Shown here piece after piece: positions 9,241-22,214 of a stretch of 64,000 bases of DNA (position 1 is its first letter; every line of letters starts with the position of its first letter). The notes beneath the pieces were generated by a model that was not told the DNA's origin, did no database searches, and saw only the letters and a program-made list of their open reading frames with translations. The DNA comes from Streptomyces albiflavescens (GTDB taxonomy: Bacteria; Actinomycetota; Actinomycetes; Streptomycetales; Streptomycetaceae), in the NCBI RefSeq assembly GCF_014645835.1, contig NZ_BMMM01000005.1:239696-303695 (forward strand), written 5' to 3'. Both the position numbers and the translations under genes were made by a program.

Positions 9241-9629
9241 GGCGGCGTCGCCGCTGCGGGTTCGGCGCCAACCGCAGCCACCCCACCAGCGTGGCGGTCT
9301 CGGCCTCGGTGGCCTGCTCCCACCCGACATCGACCGCCCACAGACCGGAACCATCTCAGCAGATCGTGACCGCAGCTCCGACAGGTCAGTGGGCTCACAT
9401 CGCCCAGCAGCAGATCCCGCAGGTACCGGCTCACCGGCTCGATCTCCCGGCTCGCCCCATCGACCACCATGTACGGCAGCGACGCCACCGAGCCCTCAAC
9501 CACAGTGCCGACCCGCGGCAGATCCGCCCGGCCGTCCATCAAGTCCCGATGCGCGCCAGTGAACTCAGCATTCCTGGACACAGGGCCAAATTGCTTCATG
9601 CCCGCGCCAACTGATCGCCAGCAGATCAA
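9241..9629 (-). mobile_element. tyrosine recombinase (integrase) N-terminal remnant, frameshifted
   Basis: The minus strand reads AEFTGAHRDLMDGRADLPRV, then SLPYMVVDGASREIEPVSRY and LRDLLLGDVSPLTCRSCGHD. This matches the N-terminal, SAM-like DNA-binding part of Streptomyces tyrosine recombinases found in transposon-like elements. Near 9346 the frame changes and continues LWAVDVGWEQATEAETATLV. The catalytic R...HxxR...Y domain is absent, so the fragment cannot be active. Confidence 0.6.
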
Positions 9630-9820
9630 CCAGATAGCGCAGTCAACGGAGCAGTCCGGCCGGCGGCTACGGCGCCGAGACGTTCCGCGGTCGGCACATG
9701 CAACTGGCGGTGCAGAGCGATCGAGTGCACCTGGGCGCCCCCTGTGCGGCAGACATCCCCGGGGGACGGGAGGCGGGACATGATGGAGGGACGGATGCGT
9801 TATGCGAGGAGGAGTACGAC

Positions 9821-10663
9821 ATGGCCGGGTCGGGCTCGGGCGGTGTGGAGGGTGTGACGGGCGGCAAATCGCGGTTCGACGACATCTACGACCGGCCAGA
9901 CCCTCGCGCGTATTTCAGGCGGCTGGCCCCGCTGGAGTACGAGATCCCGCACCACGCCCAGCCGGTCTTCCGGCAAGTCGCGACCGAACGTGCCGCGCTC
10001 GACGACGGCCGCCCCCACAGTCCGGCGGTGCTGGACGTGTGCTGCTCGTACGGGATCAACGCCGCGCTGCTCAACCACGACGTCACGCTGGCGGAGATGT
10101 ACGAGCGGTACACCTCACCTGCTCGCCAGGCAATGTCGACGGCAGAACTGGCGGCGCGGGACAAGGTGTTTTATGCCGAGCGGCGCCGACCGGACGCAGT
10201 GCCGGTGTTCGGCCTGGACGTGGCGGCACCCGCCGTGCACTACGCGCTCGAGGTGGGGCTCTTGGACGCCGCCTTCACCGACGACCTGGAAAAGGGCTCT
10301 CCCAGCCCCAGGCTGAGGCGCGCGCTCGCAGAGGTCGGCCTCATCACGCTGACGGGCGGCGGCAGCTATATCACTGCCCGAACGTTCACGGCACTGCTGG
10401 ACGGTGCCCGCAGACCGGTATGGGTCAGCGCGTTCGTGCTGCGGACGGTGTCGTACCACCCGATCGTGCGGAGATTGGCTGCGCACGGTCTGCGCACCAC
10501 CGTTGATGTCTCCCGCAGCTATCCACAGCGCCTCTTCACTGACGAGCGGGAACGGCAGTATGCGATCGCGGCGGTACGGGTGCTGGGTGGCGACCCTGCC
10601 GGGCGCGAGGAGAACGGTCATTTCCACAGCCTGCGCTATGAGTCCCGCCCTGATACACCGTGA
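9821..10663 (+). CDS. class I SAM-dependent methyltransferase-like protein
   Basis: A 280-residue protein. After a variable head, VLDVCCSYGINAALLNHDVT (about residues 68-87) fits the first strand and glycine loop of a Rossmann-type methyltransferase, although Cys-Ser replaces the usual glycines. Later, VPVFGLDVAAPAVHYALEVG could be the second strand and VWVSAFVLRTVSYHPI a core strand. Related Streptomyces proteins are annotated as class I SAM-dependent methyltransferases without known substrate. The ATG at 9821 follows AGGAGGAG by 6 nt, and the open frame upstream is ignored. Confidence 0.65.
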   Translation: MAGSGSGGVEGVTGGKSRFDDIYDRPDPRAYFRRLAPLEYEIPHHAQPVFRQVATERAALDDGRPHSPAVLDVCCSYGINAALLNHDVTLAEMYERYTSPARQAMSTAELAARDKVFYAERRRPDAVPVFGLDVAAPAVHYALEVGLLDAAFTDDLEKGSPSPRLRRALAEVGLITLTGGGSYITARTFTALLDGARRPVWVSAFVLRTVSYHPIVRRLAAHGLRTTVDVSRSYPQRLFTDERERQYAIAAVRVLGGDPAGREENGHFHSLRYESRPDTP

Positions 10664-10887
10664 CACCCGGGGAATCGCTCCGACGTCGTCGTCGACCTGC
10701 GACCGGCGAACTTCCTCGATGCCGACGGATGCGGCTCCTTGTGCCGATCAGCAACCAGTCCTTGACCACCCACCGTATGTTCACCTGGGCGCTATCGAAA
10801 GTACGCCTGAGAAGCACCCACGGTGCAGGAAAAGGCTGCATTGTCTGGTTTCAGACACCCGTATCCGAGTATAGAAAGTCAGACAAC

Positions 10888-11025
10888 ATGGCCGAGATAC
10901 TGGCAGCCGTGGCAACAAAGATCACCGTTGCTCTCGTTGAGGCGATCGTCCTGCGCCTCGTGTGGCAGCTGTGGTCCGCTTACTCACGCTCTCTGCGTAC
11001 CGCCTTCGCACCGGCTGCCGCGTAA
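10888..11025 (+). CDS. small hydrophobic protein, 45 residues
   Basis: MAEILAAVATKITVALVEAI begins a 45-residue protein with one probable membrane helix (about residues 5-32) and a basic C-terminal end. It has a weak GAAAG ribosome-binding site about 8 nt before ATG 10888. Small proteins of this pattern (MAEILAAV...RLVWQLW) seem to recur in Streptomyces, but I know no function. It stands alone between the methyltransferase-like gene and the P-type ATPase region. Confidence 0.45.
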   Translation: MAEILAAVATKITVALVEAIVLRLVWQLWSAYSRSLRTAFAPAAA

Positions 11026-11142
11026 CACCGCGGCGCCCGGCAGCGCTCACGCCACCGCGCGCCATTGGGTTGTGGTTTCGTCCGGCGGCCCTCCATGCCG
11101 TTCGACCGGCTCGGGCGCCGGAATTCACCCACGCCTGGATGC

Positions 11143-11460
11143 CTATGTCTGGGCATCTGGGGCCTTCTCCTCCTTCCGTCCGCTGCGTACCAGCCAGGTG
11201 GCTCCGCCGACGGCCAGGGCGACCGGCCATTCCAGAGCCCCCGCCACGGCCATTGCTCCAAGGCCTCCGTAGAACACGAGATCCTTGGCGGCGGGCGTAC
11301 CGGGCAGTCGTGTTGTCGCCGCTCGGGCCGTGCTGGTCATCTCTTCCCTGGTGAGGTACGGAACCGGCACCGGAGGATGCAGTGTGCGCAGGTGAAGGTG
11401 CAGACCCGCGCCGTCGCCCGGGTGGGTTTCCTGTCGCGTCTTCTCCGCTGTCTTGCCCAT
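11143..11460 (-). CDS. small integral membrane protein next to P-type ATPase
   Basis: A 105-residue protein. The N-terminal 45 residues are charged and histidine-rich (HPGDGAGLHLHLRTLHPPVP). A hydrophobic region (about residues 65-93, FYGGLGAMAVAGALEWPVAL) could form one or two membrane helices, and the tail is basic. Start ATG 11460 has a strong GGGAGGAGG ribosome-binding site. It is divergent from the large P-type ATPase, 160 nt away. The His cluster and the ATPase neighbour suggest a role in metal or cation handling, which is inference. Confidence 0.6.
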   Translation of the reverse strand: MGKTAEKTRQETHPGDGAGLHLHLRTLHPPVPVPYLTREEMTSTARAATTRLPGTPAAKDLVFYGGLGAMAVAGALEWPVALAVGGATWLVRSGRKEEKAPDAQT

Positions 11461-11621
11461 CCCCCTCCTCCCTTCATCGGAGTCGGTGTGGTGTGCCTCT
11501 TCAATTCTCGCGCGCTTCCGGTGGCGCGTGTGCAGGGAAGGCGTTGCCATGGAAATGCGGGATGCCGGCCTCACCGTGCACGTGAAGTGAGTGCCGGACC
11601 ACAGGAAGCTGGTGATGCGCT

Positions 11622-16001
<4,380 letters not shown>

Positions 16002-16100
16002 CTAGTGGCCCTGCACGGTGCTCTCGGCTCTCCGTGGGTACTCGGTCGGCGCCTGAAGCGGCGGTGAGCGGCACCGTCCCCCGAAGAGGAGGGACTCGAC

Positions 16101-16520
16101 ATGACCCAACGGGTGCGCGACATCATGACCGCCTCGCCTGTGACGGTGGGGCCGCTGGCGTCGGTGACATCCGTGGCCCGGATGATGCGCGATCAGAACG
16201 TCGGGGCCGTCCTCGTGACGGAGGAAGGCCATCTCCGCGGCCTGGTGAGCGACCGCGATCTCGTGGTCCGCGCGCTCGCGGACGGCGCGGACCCGGATGA
16301 AACCACCGTCACCAGCGCCTGCAGCGACGATCTCGTCACGGTGAGCCCCGACGAAAACCTCGACCTCGCGATCACGCTGATGCGTGAGCACGCCGTCCGC
16401 CGCATCCCGGTCGTTGACCACGGCCATCCCGTCGGCATTGTCTCTCTGGGAGACCTGGCCATCGAACGTGACCCTGAGTCGGCGCTCGGCGAGATCAGTG
16501 CAGCGACGCCCAATACATAG
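16101..16520 (+). CDS. CBS-domain pair protein
   Basis: A 139-residue stand-alone Bateman module. The first CBS repeat starts VRDIMTASPVTVGPLASVTS and ends LRGLVSDRDLVVRAL. The second starts TSACSDDLVTVSPDENLDLA and ends PVGIVSLGDLAIE. Such proteins bind adenine nucleotides or related ligands and act as energy sensors in trans. AGAGGAGG precedes ATG 16101. It lies 99 nt downstream of the P-type ATPase on the same strand, so it may modulate or be co-expressed with the pump. That link is inference. Confidence 0.88.
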   Translation: MTQRVRDIMTASPVTVGPLASVTSVARMMRDQNVGAVLVTEEGHLRGLVSDRDLVVRALADGADPDETTVTSACSDDLVTVSPDENLDLAITLMREHAVRRIPVVDHGHPVGIVSLGDLAIERDPESALGEISAATPNT

Positions 16521-16586
16521 CCCCAGCCGGAGCCGGCAAGCCACTACCAAGACAGCGCATGGGACGTGGGAGGAGCTGACCGTGGC

Positions 16587-16673
16587 ATGGCACGTGCCGT
16601 GTGGAACGGGACTCTGACGTTCGGCCTGATTTCCTTGCCGGTTCAACTGTTCACGGCGACGGACAGCCTGCCA
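16587..16673 (+). pseudogene. Ku protein, 5' fragment only
   Basis: After GGAGGAG, the frame from ATG 16587 reads MARAVWNGTLTFGLISLPVQ LFTATDSL, the highly conserved start of bacterial Ku, the DNA-end-binding protein of non-homologous end joining. Similarity ends abruptly at about residue 28, where a tandem duplication and IS701 debris begin. The remaining 240 or so residues of a normal Ku are missing, so this copy is non-functional. Confidence 0.75.
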
Positions 16674-16717
16674 CACCATCCGAATTCGTCTGCGGCACCA
16701 TCCGAATTCGTCTGCGG
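16674..16717. repeat. perfect tandem duplication of 22 bp
   Basis: Two adjacent identical copies (16674-16695 and 16696-16717) beginning CACCATCCGAATTCG, located exactly where the Ku fragment stops and the IS701-like remnant starts. It looks like a scar at a rearrangement junction. Confidence 0.9.
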
Positions 16718-16845
16718 CCCACCGGCCCCAGCAGACAGCAGACGCAGTCCCGCATCCTGCGGTGCGGTTCGATGCGGGAGAACCGGTGCGCCACCCGCTG
16801 AAGAGATCGTCGAGTTCCGCTTCCCATCCCCTGCTTCTGGTGCAA
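16718..16845 (-). mobile_element. IS701-family transposase remnant
   Basis: The minus strand reads QRVAHRFSRIEPHRRMRDCV followed by LLGPVGRR, which matches the conserved N-terminus of IS701-type transposases (RFxRxEPRRRxRDYVxGLLxPVxRKNSW). Only about 40 residues are left. Confidence 0.55.
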
Positions 16846-16849
16846 ACGC

Positions 16850-17326
16850 TCAGCGAAAGACGACGCCGACCGTTCCGCGGCGCGCGGCTTCGACCATCTC
16901 GGCCTGGTCCATCGCGCGGCGGACCAGGTCTTTCAGCCGCGCCTCGTCCAATCCGCGTGCGGGCGTCAGCCGCAGCAGGGTCTGCCAGAGCAGGCTCTTC
17001 CCTTCGATGCCCAGACGCAGCGTTTCAAGCTCGATGATCGTACTCAGGTGAGAGCGGCGCACGATGCGCCCGTTCAGCTTGAGCAGACGCAATTTTTCGG
17101 CCAGCCACCCCGCGTAGAACTTGTGCCGTCGTGCCGGCACACCGAGCAACGACATCACGTCGAGAAGGTGCTGACGGTCCTCTGCGACCTCGTCCGCGAC
17201 ACGGCGCAGGTCGCTGCCGTGCGGCGTGGAGCGCATTTCCTCAGCCAAGTGTTGGGAGAGCAGTTTCCCGGTGGTGGAACCGGCGAGGTGGTCGTTGAGG
17301 TAGATCCCTAGGACATCAGGGCGCAT
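16850..17326 (-). CDS. conserved ferritin-like hypothetical protein
   Basis: A 158-residue, mostly helical protein beginning MRPDVLGIYLNDHLAGSTTG. It contains four predicted long helices, including RRVADEVAEDRQHLLDVM and HLSTIIELETLRLGIEGKSL. The pattern of conserved Glu/His in helices resembles ferritin-like bundles, and relatives are frequent in actinobacteria as hypothetical proteins. AAGGAG sits 9 nt before ATG 17326, which decides the start. It lies 19 nt downstream of the DUF2231-Rieske gene on the same strand and is probably co-transcribed, which hints at a redox or stress role. No metal site can be proven by eye. Confidence 0.7.
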   Translation of the reverse strand: MRPDVLGIYLNDHLAGSTTGKLLSQHLAEEMRSTPHGSDLRRVADEVAEDRQHLLDVMSLLGVPARRHKFYAGWLAEKLRLLKLNGRIVRRSHLSTIIELETLRLGIEGKSLLWQTLLRLTPARGLDEARLKDLVRRAMDQAEMVEAARRGTVGVVFR

Positions 17327-17345
17327 GGGGGCATCTCCTTGTGGC

Positions 17346-18224
17346 TCAGTTCTTGGCGAGACGGACTTCGACGTGGCCGTTTGACGAGGGGCGGCATTCG
17401 AAGCAGGGCTGAGGAGCGGTCGCCGGCCCGTGGATGTTTTCGCCGTCGGCGAGCCGGAACTGGCTGCCGTGCCAGGGGCATTCGATGCAGTCCGCGACGA
17501 TTTTGCCCTCATGGAGCGGACCGCCCATGTGACTGCAACGATCGGCAAGGGCGTGCCACTGTCCGTTTGTCTTCCGCACCACCAGGACTGGCACCTCACC
17601 CGCCATGCGTCGTACGGGAATGTCGACGGGGAATTCGTGTACTACTCCCACATCGCGCCAAGCCGGATCGACGAGAACGGGTACCGCTGCGGCATGGTTG
17701 ACTCCGGCTGCCTGCCGGTAAGCGAGGTGACCGCCGACTACGCCGCCCGTGGTGGCAGCGGCCATGCCACCGAATCCCAGCACGCGGCCGAGTCCGGTAC
17801 GCCCCTTGCAGCGCGCCACCAGAGAGCCGGCGTACGCCACGACGGCTACGAGGTTGGCCGCCGCGTGGAAGAGCCCGGTGCGTGCCTGGCGGGGTGGCTG
17901 ATCCGCCCAGTCCACCCATCCGGCTGCGGCGGCAGGCGCCGCGCCGACCAGGCCCACCGCTACCAAACGGCGCGCTGCCCGGCTTTCCCCGGGCAGCAGG
18001 TCGAGGATGCCCGCCGCCGTCCAGGCCCCGATCGGCAACTGCACCAGCGCCGGATGTACGGGATGCCCTAGCCAGAGCCCGCGCAGTACGTCCCGGCCCC
18101 CGCCCAGGGGGACCGCACGAACGACCATACGTAGGGTGGTCGCCAAGCTGTCCAACCACTCCTGATCTTCGACGGCATCCAACGCGGTAGGCAGTATGTT
18201 CTTCTTTGCCCTGGTATCGCCCAT
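17346..18224 (-). CDS. DUF2231 membrane protein with C-terminal Rieske domain
   Basis: About 292 residues. The N-terminal half is a DUF2231 membrane domain: GHPVHPALVQLPIGAWTAAG is its signature, and four hydrophobic segments follow. The C-terminal roughly 105 residues form a Rieske [2Fe-2S] domain with the two ligand loops CSHMGGPLHEG and CPWHGSQF. Such fusions probably pass electrons at the membrane, but partners are unknown. Start ATG 18224 (MGDTRAKK) matches the family N-terminus although its ribosome-binding site is weak. The frame is open further upstream. Confidence 0.85.
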   Translation of the reverse strand: MGDTRAKKNILPTALDAVEDQEWLDSLATTLRMVVRAVPLGGGRDVLRGLWLGHPVHPALVQLPIGAWTAAGILDLLPGESRAARRLVAVGLVGAAPAAAAGWVDWADQPPRQARTGLFHAAANLVAVVAYAGSLVARCKGRTGLGRVLGFGGMAAATTGGVVGGHLAYRQAAGVNHAAAVPVLVDPAWRDVGVVHEFPVDIPVRRMAGEVPVLVVRKTNGQWHALADRCSHMGGPLHEGKIVADCIECPWHGSQFRLADGENIHGPATAPQPCFECRPSSNGHVEVRLAKN

Positions 18225-18492
18225 ATAGGACGAGTGGCCGGGGCGGGCCGCGGCAAACGTCGCCCCCGGCTCGCCCCGCCAGGCTGGCGAATGCCCCTGT
18301 GCGTCACCGGAACCGCCAAACAGAGCCGACGCCCAGCCGGTGACGCCGGGAGCAGCCCGCACCAGGTGTGCTCTCCGGTGGGTCCGCAGGGCGTGCCTCG
18401 TCCGGCTCCTGAGCTGCTATGTATCCATCCAGCCGCCGCACCGCTGACCGTCACGAAGTGAGCGTAGGCTGCTTGGCAGTGGGTCCCGGGGG

Positions 18493-19888
18493 GTGGTTCG
18501 GGTGGCTGCGACTGTGTCTGACTTATCGGGTCTTGGCCTGTTGACCTGGGTGTATCCGCCAGGGTTGGTCGACCGGGTGGTGGCCGCGTGCGGACGTTCA
18601 GAGCAGCGTAGGCGGCTGCTTCCCACACGGCTAGTGGTGTATTTCGTGTTGGGGCTGGCTCTTTTCTCGCCTGCTCCGTATCTGGAAGTGATGCGGCACC
18701 TCGTCGAGGGACTGCGGGGTTTGGGGCTGCTCGGTGACTGGCATGTTCCGGCGAAGTCCTCGCTGTTCAGGGCCCGGCAGCGGCTGGGATCCGAGCCGCT
18801 GCAGGTGCTGTTCGCAGCGACCGCGAAGCCGATGGCCACCGAGGCGACACCCGGGGCGTTCTGGCGGGGACTGCGGCTGCTGGCCGTCGATGGAACGTGC
18901 TGGGATGTTGCCGACACCGAAGCGAACGAGGCCGCCTTCGGGCGTCCGGGAAACGGCCGCGGGACGAAGAAAAGCGCGTTCGTCCAGGTGCGGATGGCTG
19001 CCCTGGTGGAAGTGGGCAGTCACGCGGTGCTGGACGCAGAACTCGCCGGCTGCCGCACCGGGGAAGTCACCCTGGTCGGCCGCCTGCCCCGTTCCTGCGG
19101 CCAGGGCCAGCTCGTCCTGGCCGATCGTGAGTTCCTCGGCGTCCCGCTGTGGCAGGCGTTCACCAGCACCGGAGCCCAACTGCTGTGGCGGGTGCCCGCC
19201 AACCGCATCCTGCCCCTCGACAAGCAACTTCGTGACGGATCATGGCTCTCCCACATCCATGCCTCCACCGACCCGGCCCGCCGGGATCCGGTCCAGGTCC
19301 GCGTCCTGGCCTACCAACTCAAAGACACCGCTGACGGAACCTGCGGCCGAGGACTACCGCCTGGTCATCAGCCTCCTGGACGCCCGCCGCTATCCGGCCC
19401 GGCAGCTGGCCACGCTCTACCGCGAACGCTGGGAGATCGAATCGGTCTTCGCCGAGATCAAAACCCAGCAGCGCGGCGCGCGGGTCGCGCTCAGCAGCAA
19501 GACCCCTGACGGTGTCCTCCAGCAGATCTGGGCCCACCTCCTGGTCCACCATGCTCTGCGGGAGTTGATGCTGAGAACCGCTGCCACCCGCCAACTCGAC
19601 CCTGACCGCATCTCCTTCACCGAAACCCTGCGCTCCGCCCGCCGCAGTGTGACCGTCACGCCGGGCAGCTCTCCCCCTGACCTCCTGGTCAAAGCACTGC
19701 GATTACTTCAGGAGGACCTCCTGGAAAGACTCCTGCCCGCCAGACGCCCCCGAAGCCAGCCCCGTGTCGTGAAACGCAAGATGTCCAACTACCGGCTCAA
19801 GCGGCCCGAACGCCACGCCTGGCCCCAGCCGACCCACACCGGCACCCAAGCCATCCTCATCAAACGACCCCAACCCACAGACCAATAA
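18493..19888 (+). mobile_element. IS4-family insertion sequence transposase, one frameshift
   Basis: The transposase reads almost full length (about 460 residues) in two frames. Frame 1 begins at GTG 18493 with LLTWVYPPGLVDRVVAACGR and contains the first catalytic Asp in LLAVDGTCWDV and the second in LVLADREFLG. At about 19335 the frame changes and continues AEDYRLVISLLDARRYPARQ, with the IS4 signature YRERWEIESVFAEIK carrying the catalytic Glu. The N-terminal region fits the IS4 transposase N-terminal domain. One missing base disrupts an otherwise intact gene, so it is either recently inactivated or a sequencing error. I could not identify terminal inverted repeats or a target duplication by eye. 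Confidence 0.85.
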
Positions 19889-19904
19889 CGCAACGGCATT
19901 GCCT

Positions 19905-20489
19905 CTAAGCCTTGATTGGTGCGGCCGACCTGGCGGCCTGCTCGATCTTCGCGCAGTAGGCTGCACGGGCTTCCTCGTCGATCTGCTTCTCGTGTTCGGC
20001 GCGCACCCCGGTCCGGCCGTCGAGGCCCTCGCGCAGGATATCGGCGTGCCCGGCATGCCGGATGGACTCGCCGAGGACATGGACCATGACGGCGAACAGG
20101 TTCGTGTTGGGATAAGGCTCCGGCCACCACGGCACGTGGCCGGGGGCGTCGAGGGGAAGCTCGTTGATCGTCGCGTCCGAGTGTTCCCACGTGCGCCGGT
20201 AGAACCCGATGATCTGATCGCGGGTCTCGTCCTCGGTCGCCCACAGATCGCTGCCGTTGTAGTCCTGCCATCGGGGCAGCGGTTCCGGGGAAGGGCGGTC
20301 GAAGACCTCGCCGAAGTACCTGGCCTCGACGGTGGCCACGTGTTTGATCAGGCCGAGGAGGTTGGTCCCGGTCGCTGTCAAAGGTCGGCGGGCGTCGTAT
20401 TCGGACAAGCCGTCGAGTTTCCAGAGCAGCGCCTTGCGGTCCCGCCGCAATCTCCCGTGCAGATTGTCTTTCGCGAATTCATCGATCAT
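19905..20489 (-). CDS. DinB/DUF664 family protein
   Basis: A 194-residue four-helix-bundle protein of the DinB superfamily, DUF664 branch. Landmarks are LLWKLDGLSEYDARRPLTAT, LLGLIKHVATVEARYFGEVF (first metal His) and NLFAVMVHVLGESIRHAGHADI with two further histidines (VHVLGE and RHAGHAD). The three-His pattern is that of metal-dependent DinB enzymes, which in actinobacteria act as mycothiol- or thiol-S-transferases. The substrate is unknown. ATG 20489 is chosen because MIDEFAKDNLHGRLRRDR is the usual start. The gene lies tail to tail with the IS4 element, 16 nt apart. Confidence 0.85.
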   Translation of the reverse strand: MIDEFAKDNLHGRLRRDRKALLWKLDGLSEYDARRPLTATGTNLLGLIKHVATVEARYFGEVFDRPSPEPLPRWQDYNGSDLWATEDETRDQIIGFYRRTWEHSDATINELPLDAPGHVPWWPEPYPNTNLFAVMVHVLGESIRHAGHADILREGLDGRTGVRAEHEKQIDEEARAAYCAKIEQAARSAAPIKA

Positions 20490-20508
20490 GCGGCATGAGC
20501 CTGCCATG

Positions 20509-20623
20509 GGCTGCTCGTGCTCTCAAGATCCCGTACGTGGTCCGCAACGACTGGCGGAGCCGAGGCCTGACCATGGCCGCCGCCCTGACCTGCTACAAGA
20601 AGCTCGCGAAACTTGCCACGTGA
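20509..20623 (+). pseudogene. unidentified C-terminal gene tail
   Basis: The frame ARALKIPYVVRNDWRSRGLT...CYKKLAKLAT-stop reads like the end of a real protein but has no start. It is too short for me to assign. It overlaps the 5' side of the DinB gene on the other strand and the distal end of the recombinase remnant. Confidence 0.3.
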
Positions 20624-21222
20624 GACACCCTCTTAGGAGTGATGTAGCGATAGATGGTGGAGCGTGCGGTGTTGAAGGTCTGGGCGAGTTCCGGGATGGA
20701 GGCGCCGGAGTCATAGAGCTGTTGTGCCTACTCAGCCTGTTCAGGAGTGAGCAGTGGCCGTCGCCCGCCGGTCTTGCCGCGGGCCCGGGCTGCTGCGAGG
20801 CCGTCGTTGGTGGCAGCGCGTACGAATATGAGGTGCAGGCTGGCGAAGACGGACATCATGCCGAAGAAGTCGCGGCCTTCGAGGGTGTTGCTGTCGATGT
20901 GCTGCTCGACGGCGTGGATGCGGATGCCGCGGTCGCGTAGATCGGTGCCGACGACGATGAGGTTTTGGACGGAGTAGAAGAGCCGGTCGAGCCGGGTGAC
21001 CGTGATGGTGTCGCCGGAGCGAAGTTGGGGCAGCAGCAAGTCCCGCTCGGGCCCCGCGGTTTTGTGGCCGTTCGCGTGCTCGATGTAGATGGACTCCTCG
21101 GCGACGCCAGCTCGCATGAGCGTGCTGATCTGCGGGGCCGGGCTCTGGTTCGCGGCCGCGCGGACATAGCCGACGACGGCCGGGGCCTGCGGCGTCCGCC
21201 GCAGGGAGGACGTGGTCGTCAT
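20593..21222 (-). pseudogene. serine recombinase (resolvase/invertase), inactivated
   Basis: The frame from ATG 21222 reads AVVGYVRAAANQSPAPQIST, LLLPQLRSGDTITVTRLDRL and DGLAAARARGKTGGRRP, the layout of Hin/Tn3-resolvase-type recombinases. Two changes should kill it. The catalytic serine of the GYxRVS motif is replaced (GYVRAA), and an in-frame TAG at 20728-20730 separates the catalytic domain from the C-terminal helix-turn-helix, which is still readable downstream as AQQLYDSGASIPELAQTFNT ARSTIYRYI. The start overlaps the stop of the upstream TniQ-like frame as ATGA, a coupled arrangement seen in transposons. Confidence 0.75.
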
Positions 21223-21768
21223 GGCGTGCTCACCTCCTCACGGTCGGAACGGTCCGGAGGGTTCCAGGGATAGATCGGCGGGCTGCGGTCGTAGGGTTCC
21301 TCCTCGATCCAGCGGATCAGCGGGTCACGTGCGCCGGCGCCTTCGACGCTGTAGCCAGGGGCGGCCCGGTCATGGACTTCCCGGAGGAACCGCCGCAGGT
21401 CCTGGTCCTTGCCGGTGAAGGGAAGGAACCGCAGGTGCGGGGAGGCGAAAAGCCCGGCGAGAGCAACGATGTCCGGGTAAGTGCAAGCGACGAGCTCGAT
21501 GTCGTCCTTGAAGGCGTGCCATCCCGGGCAGCTGAGCGCGGACATGCGATGCCGCCATCGCCGGTCGTATCGGTTGCTGTCCCACCAGCGGAAACAGATG
21601 CTGGTGGCTTCGGCCAGCGCGTAGGTGACGATCCGCTGTCCGTGGCGGCGGACGAGGTTGTAGTGGTGCCACTGTGCTCGGATCGCCTCCGGGACGGCGT
21701 TCAGGTCGAGCTGTTGTCCGTGGCGGCCGATCCAACGGCCGTGCCGCAGGCAGACGTTGGTGCGTCAT
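21219..21768 (-). pseudogene. TniQ-like transposition accessory protein, C-terminal fragment
   Basis: About 180 codons are open without a start codon at the 5' side, where an in-frame TGA lies just upstream of NVCLRHGRWIGRHGQQLDL. That motif, EAIRAQWHHYNLVRRHGQRI and the C-terminal DPLIRWIEEEPYD fit Streptomyces TniQ-like proteins (VCLRHxRWIG...AAQRRHxRLVRRHG). The N-terminal half of the TniQ domain is gone. It is coupled to the recombinase remnant, so both were probably parts of one transposon. Confidence 0.55.
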
Positions 21769-21794
21769 CGACTGAGGACCGCTGCTCGCCGCCC

Positions 21795-21864
21795 CTGCCG
21801 GGCCGGGGCCCGCAGCCCGGCAGCGATCACCGCGGGTGAACTAGCCCCGATGCCGGGCTAGTTC
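21795..21864. terminator. two adjacent strong stem-loops
   Basis: A perfect 9-bp stem CTGCCGGGC/GCCCGGCAG (21795-21803 and 21815-21823) is followed 15 nt later by a perfect 10-bp stem GAACTAGCCC/GGGCTAGTTC with a 7-nt loop (21838-21847 and 21855-21864). There are no T-runs, which is common for Streptomyces terminators. They sit at the truncated edge of the TniQ-like fragment, so they may instead be structure of a mobile-element end. Confidence 0.45.
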
Positions 21865-22214
21865 GCCGCACTGAGTACGGTCCGTCCACGCCGACACCAG
21901 CCAGCGTGAGCGGTAGCGTCCCGCAGAGGAGGAACGAGAGCATCAGCTCCCACAACTCATTGACGGCGCACGACTCGACGGTGCAGTGGCCAATGAAGCA
22001 ATCACCTGGCCAGAGGGGTACGAGCCGCGACAAGCCGGCGTCATCGTCAGGCGTGGTCACTCCCCCGATCGGTGGAGAACCTGATCTGACTGCCACCCGA
22101 CACTCAACTCATGTCTTGACGACGCCCTTCGTCCCGACTGCTGCAGGAAGACGACCAGGCCGAGCAGATTGCGCCCCCGGCCATCCGATCGACAAGGTCC
22201 GCGTCGAGCATTGA
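21865..22214. other. intergenic region, nothing recognised
   Basis: About 350 nt between the transposon remnant and the PucR-type regulator with no convincing gene on either strand. Confidence 0.4.

Noticed and set aside
16674..16717. Tandem 22-bp duplication as a regulatory iteron
   Set aside because: Only two copies, at a gene-truncation junction, with no replication gene nearby.
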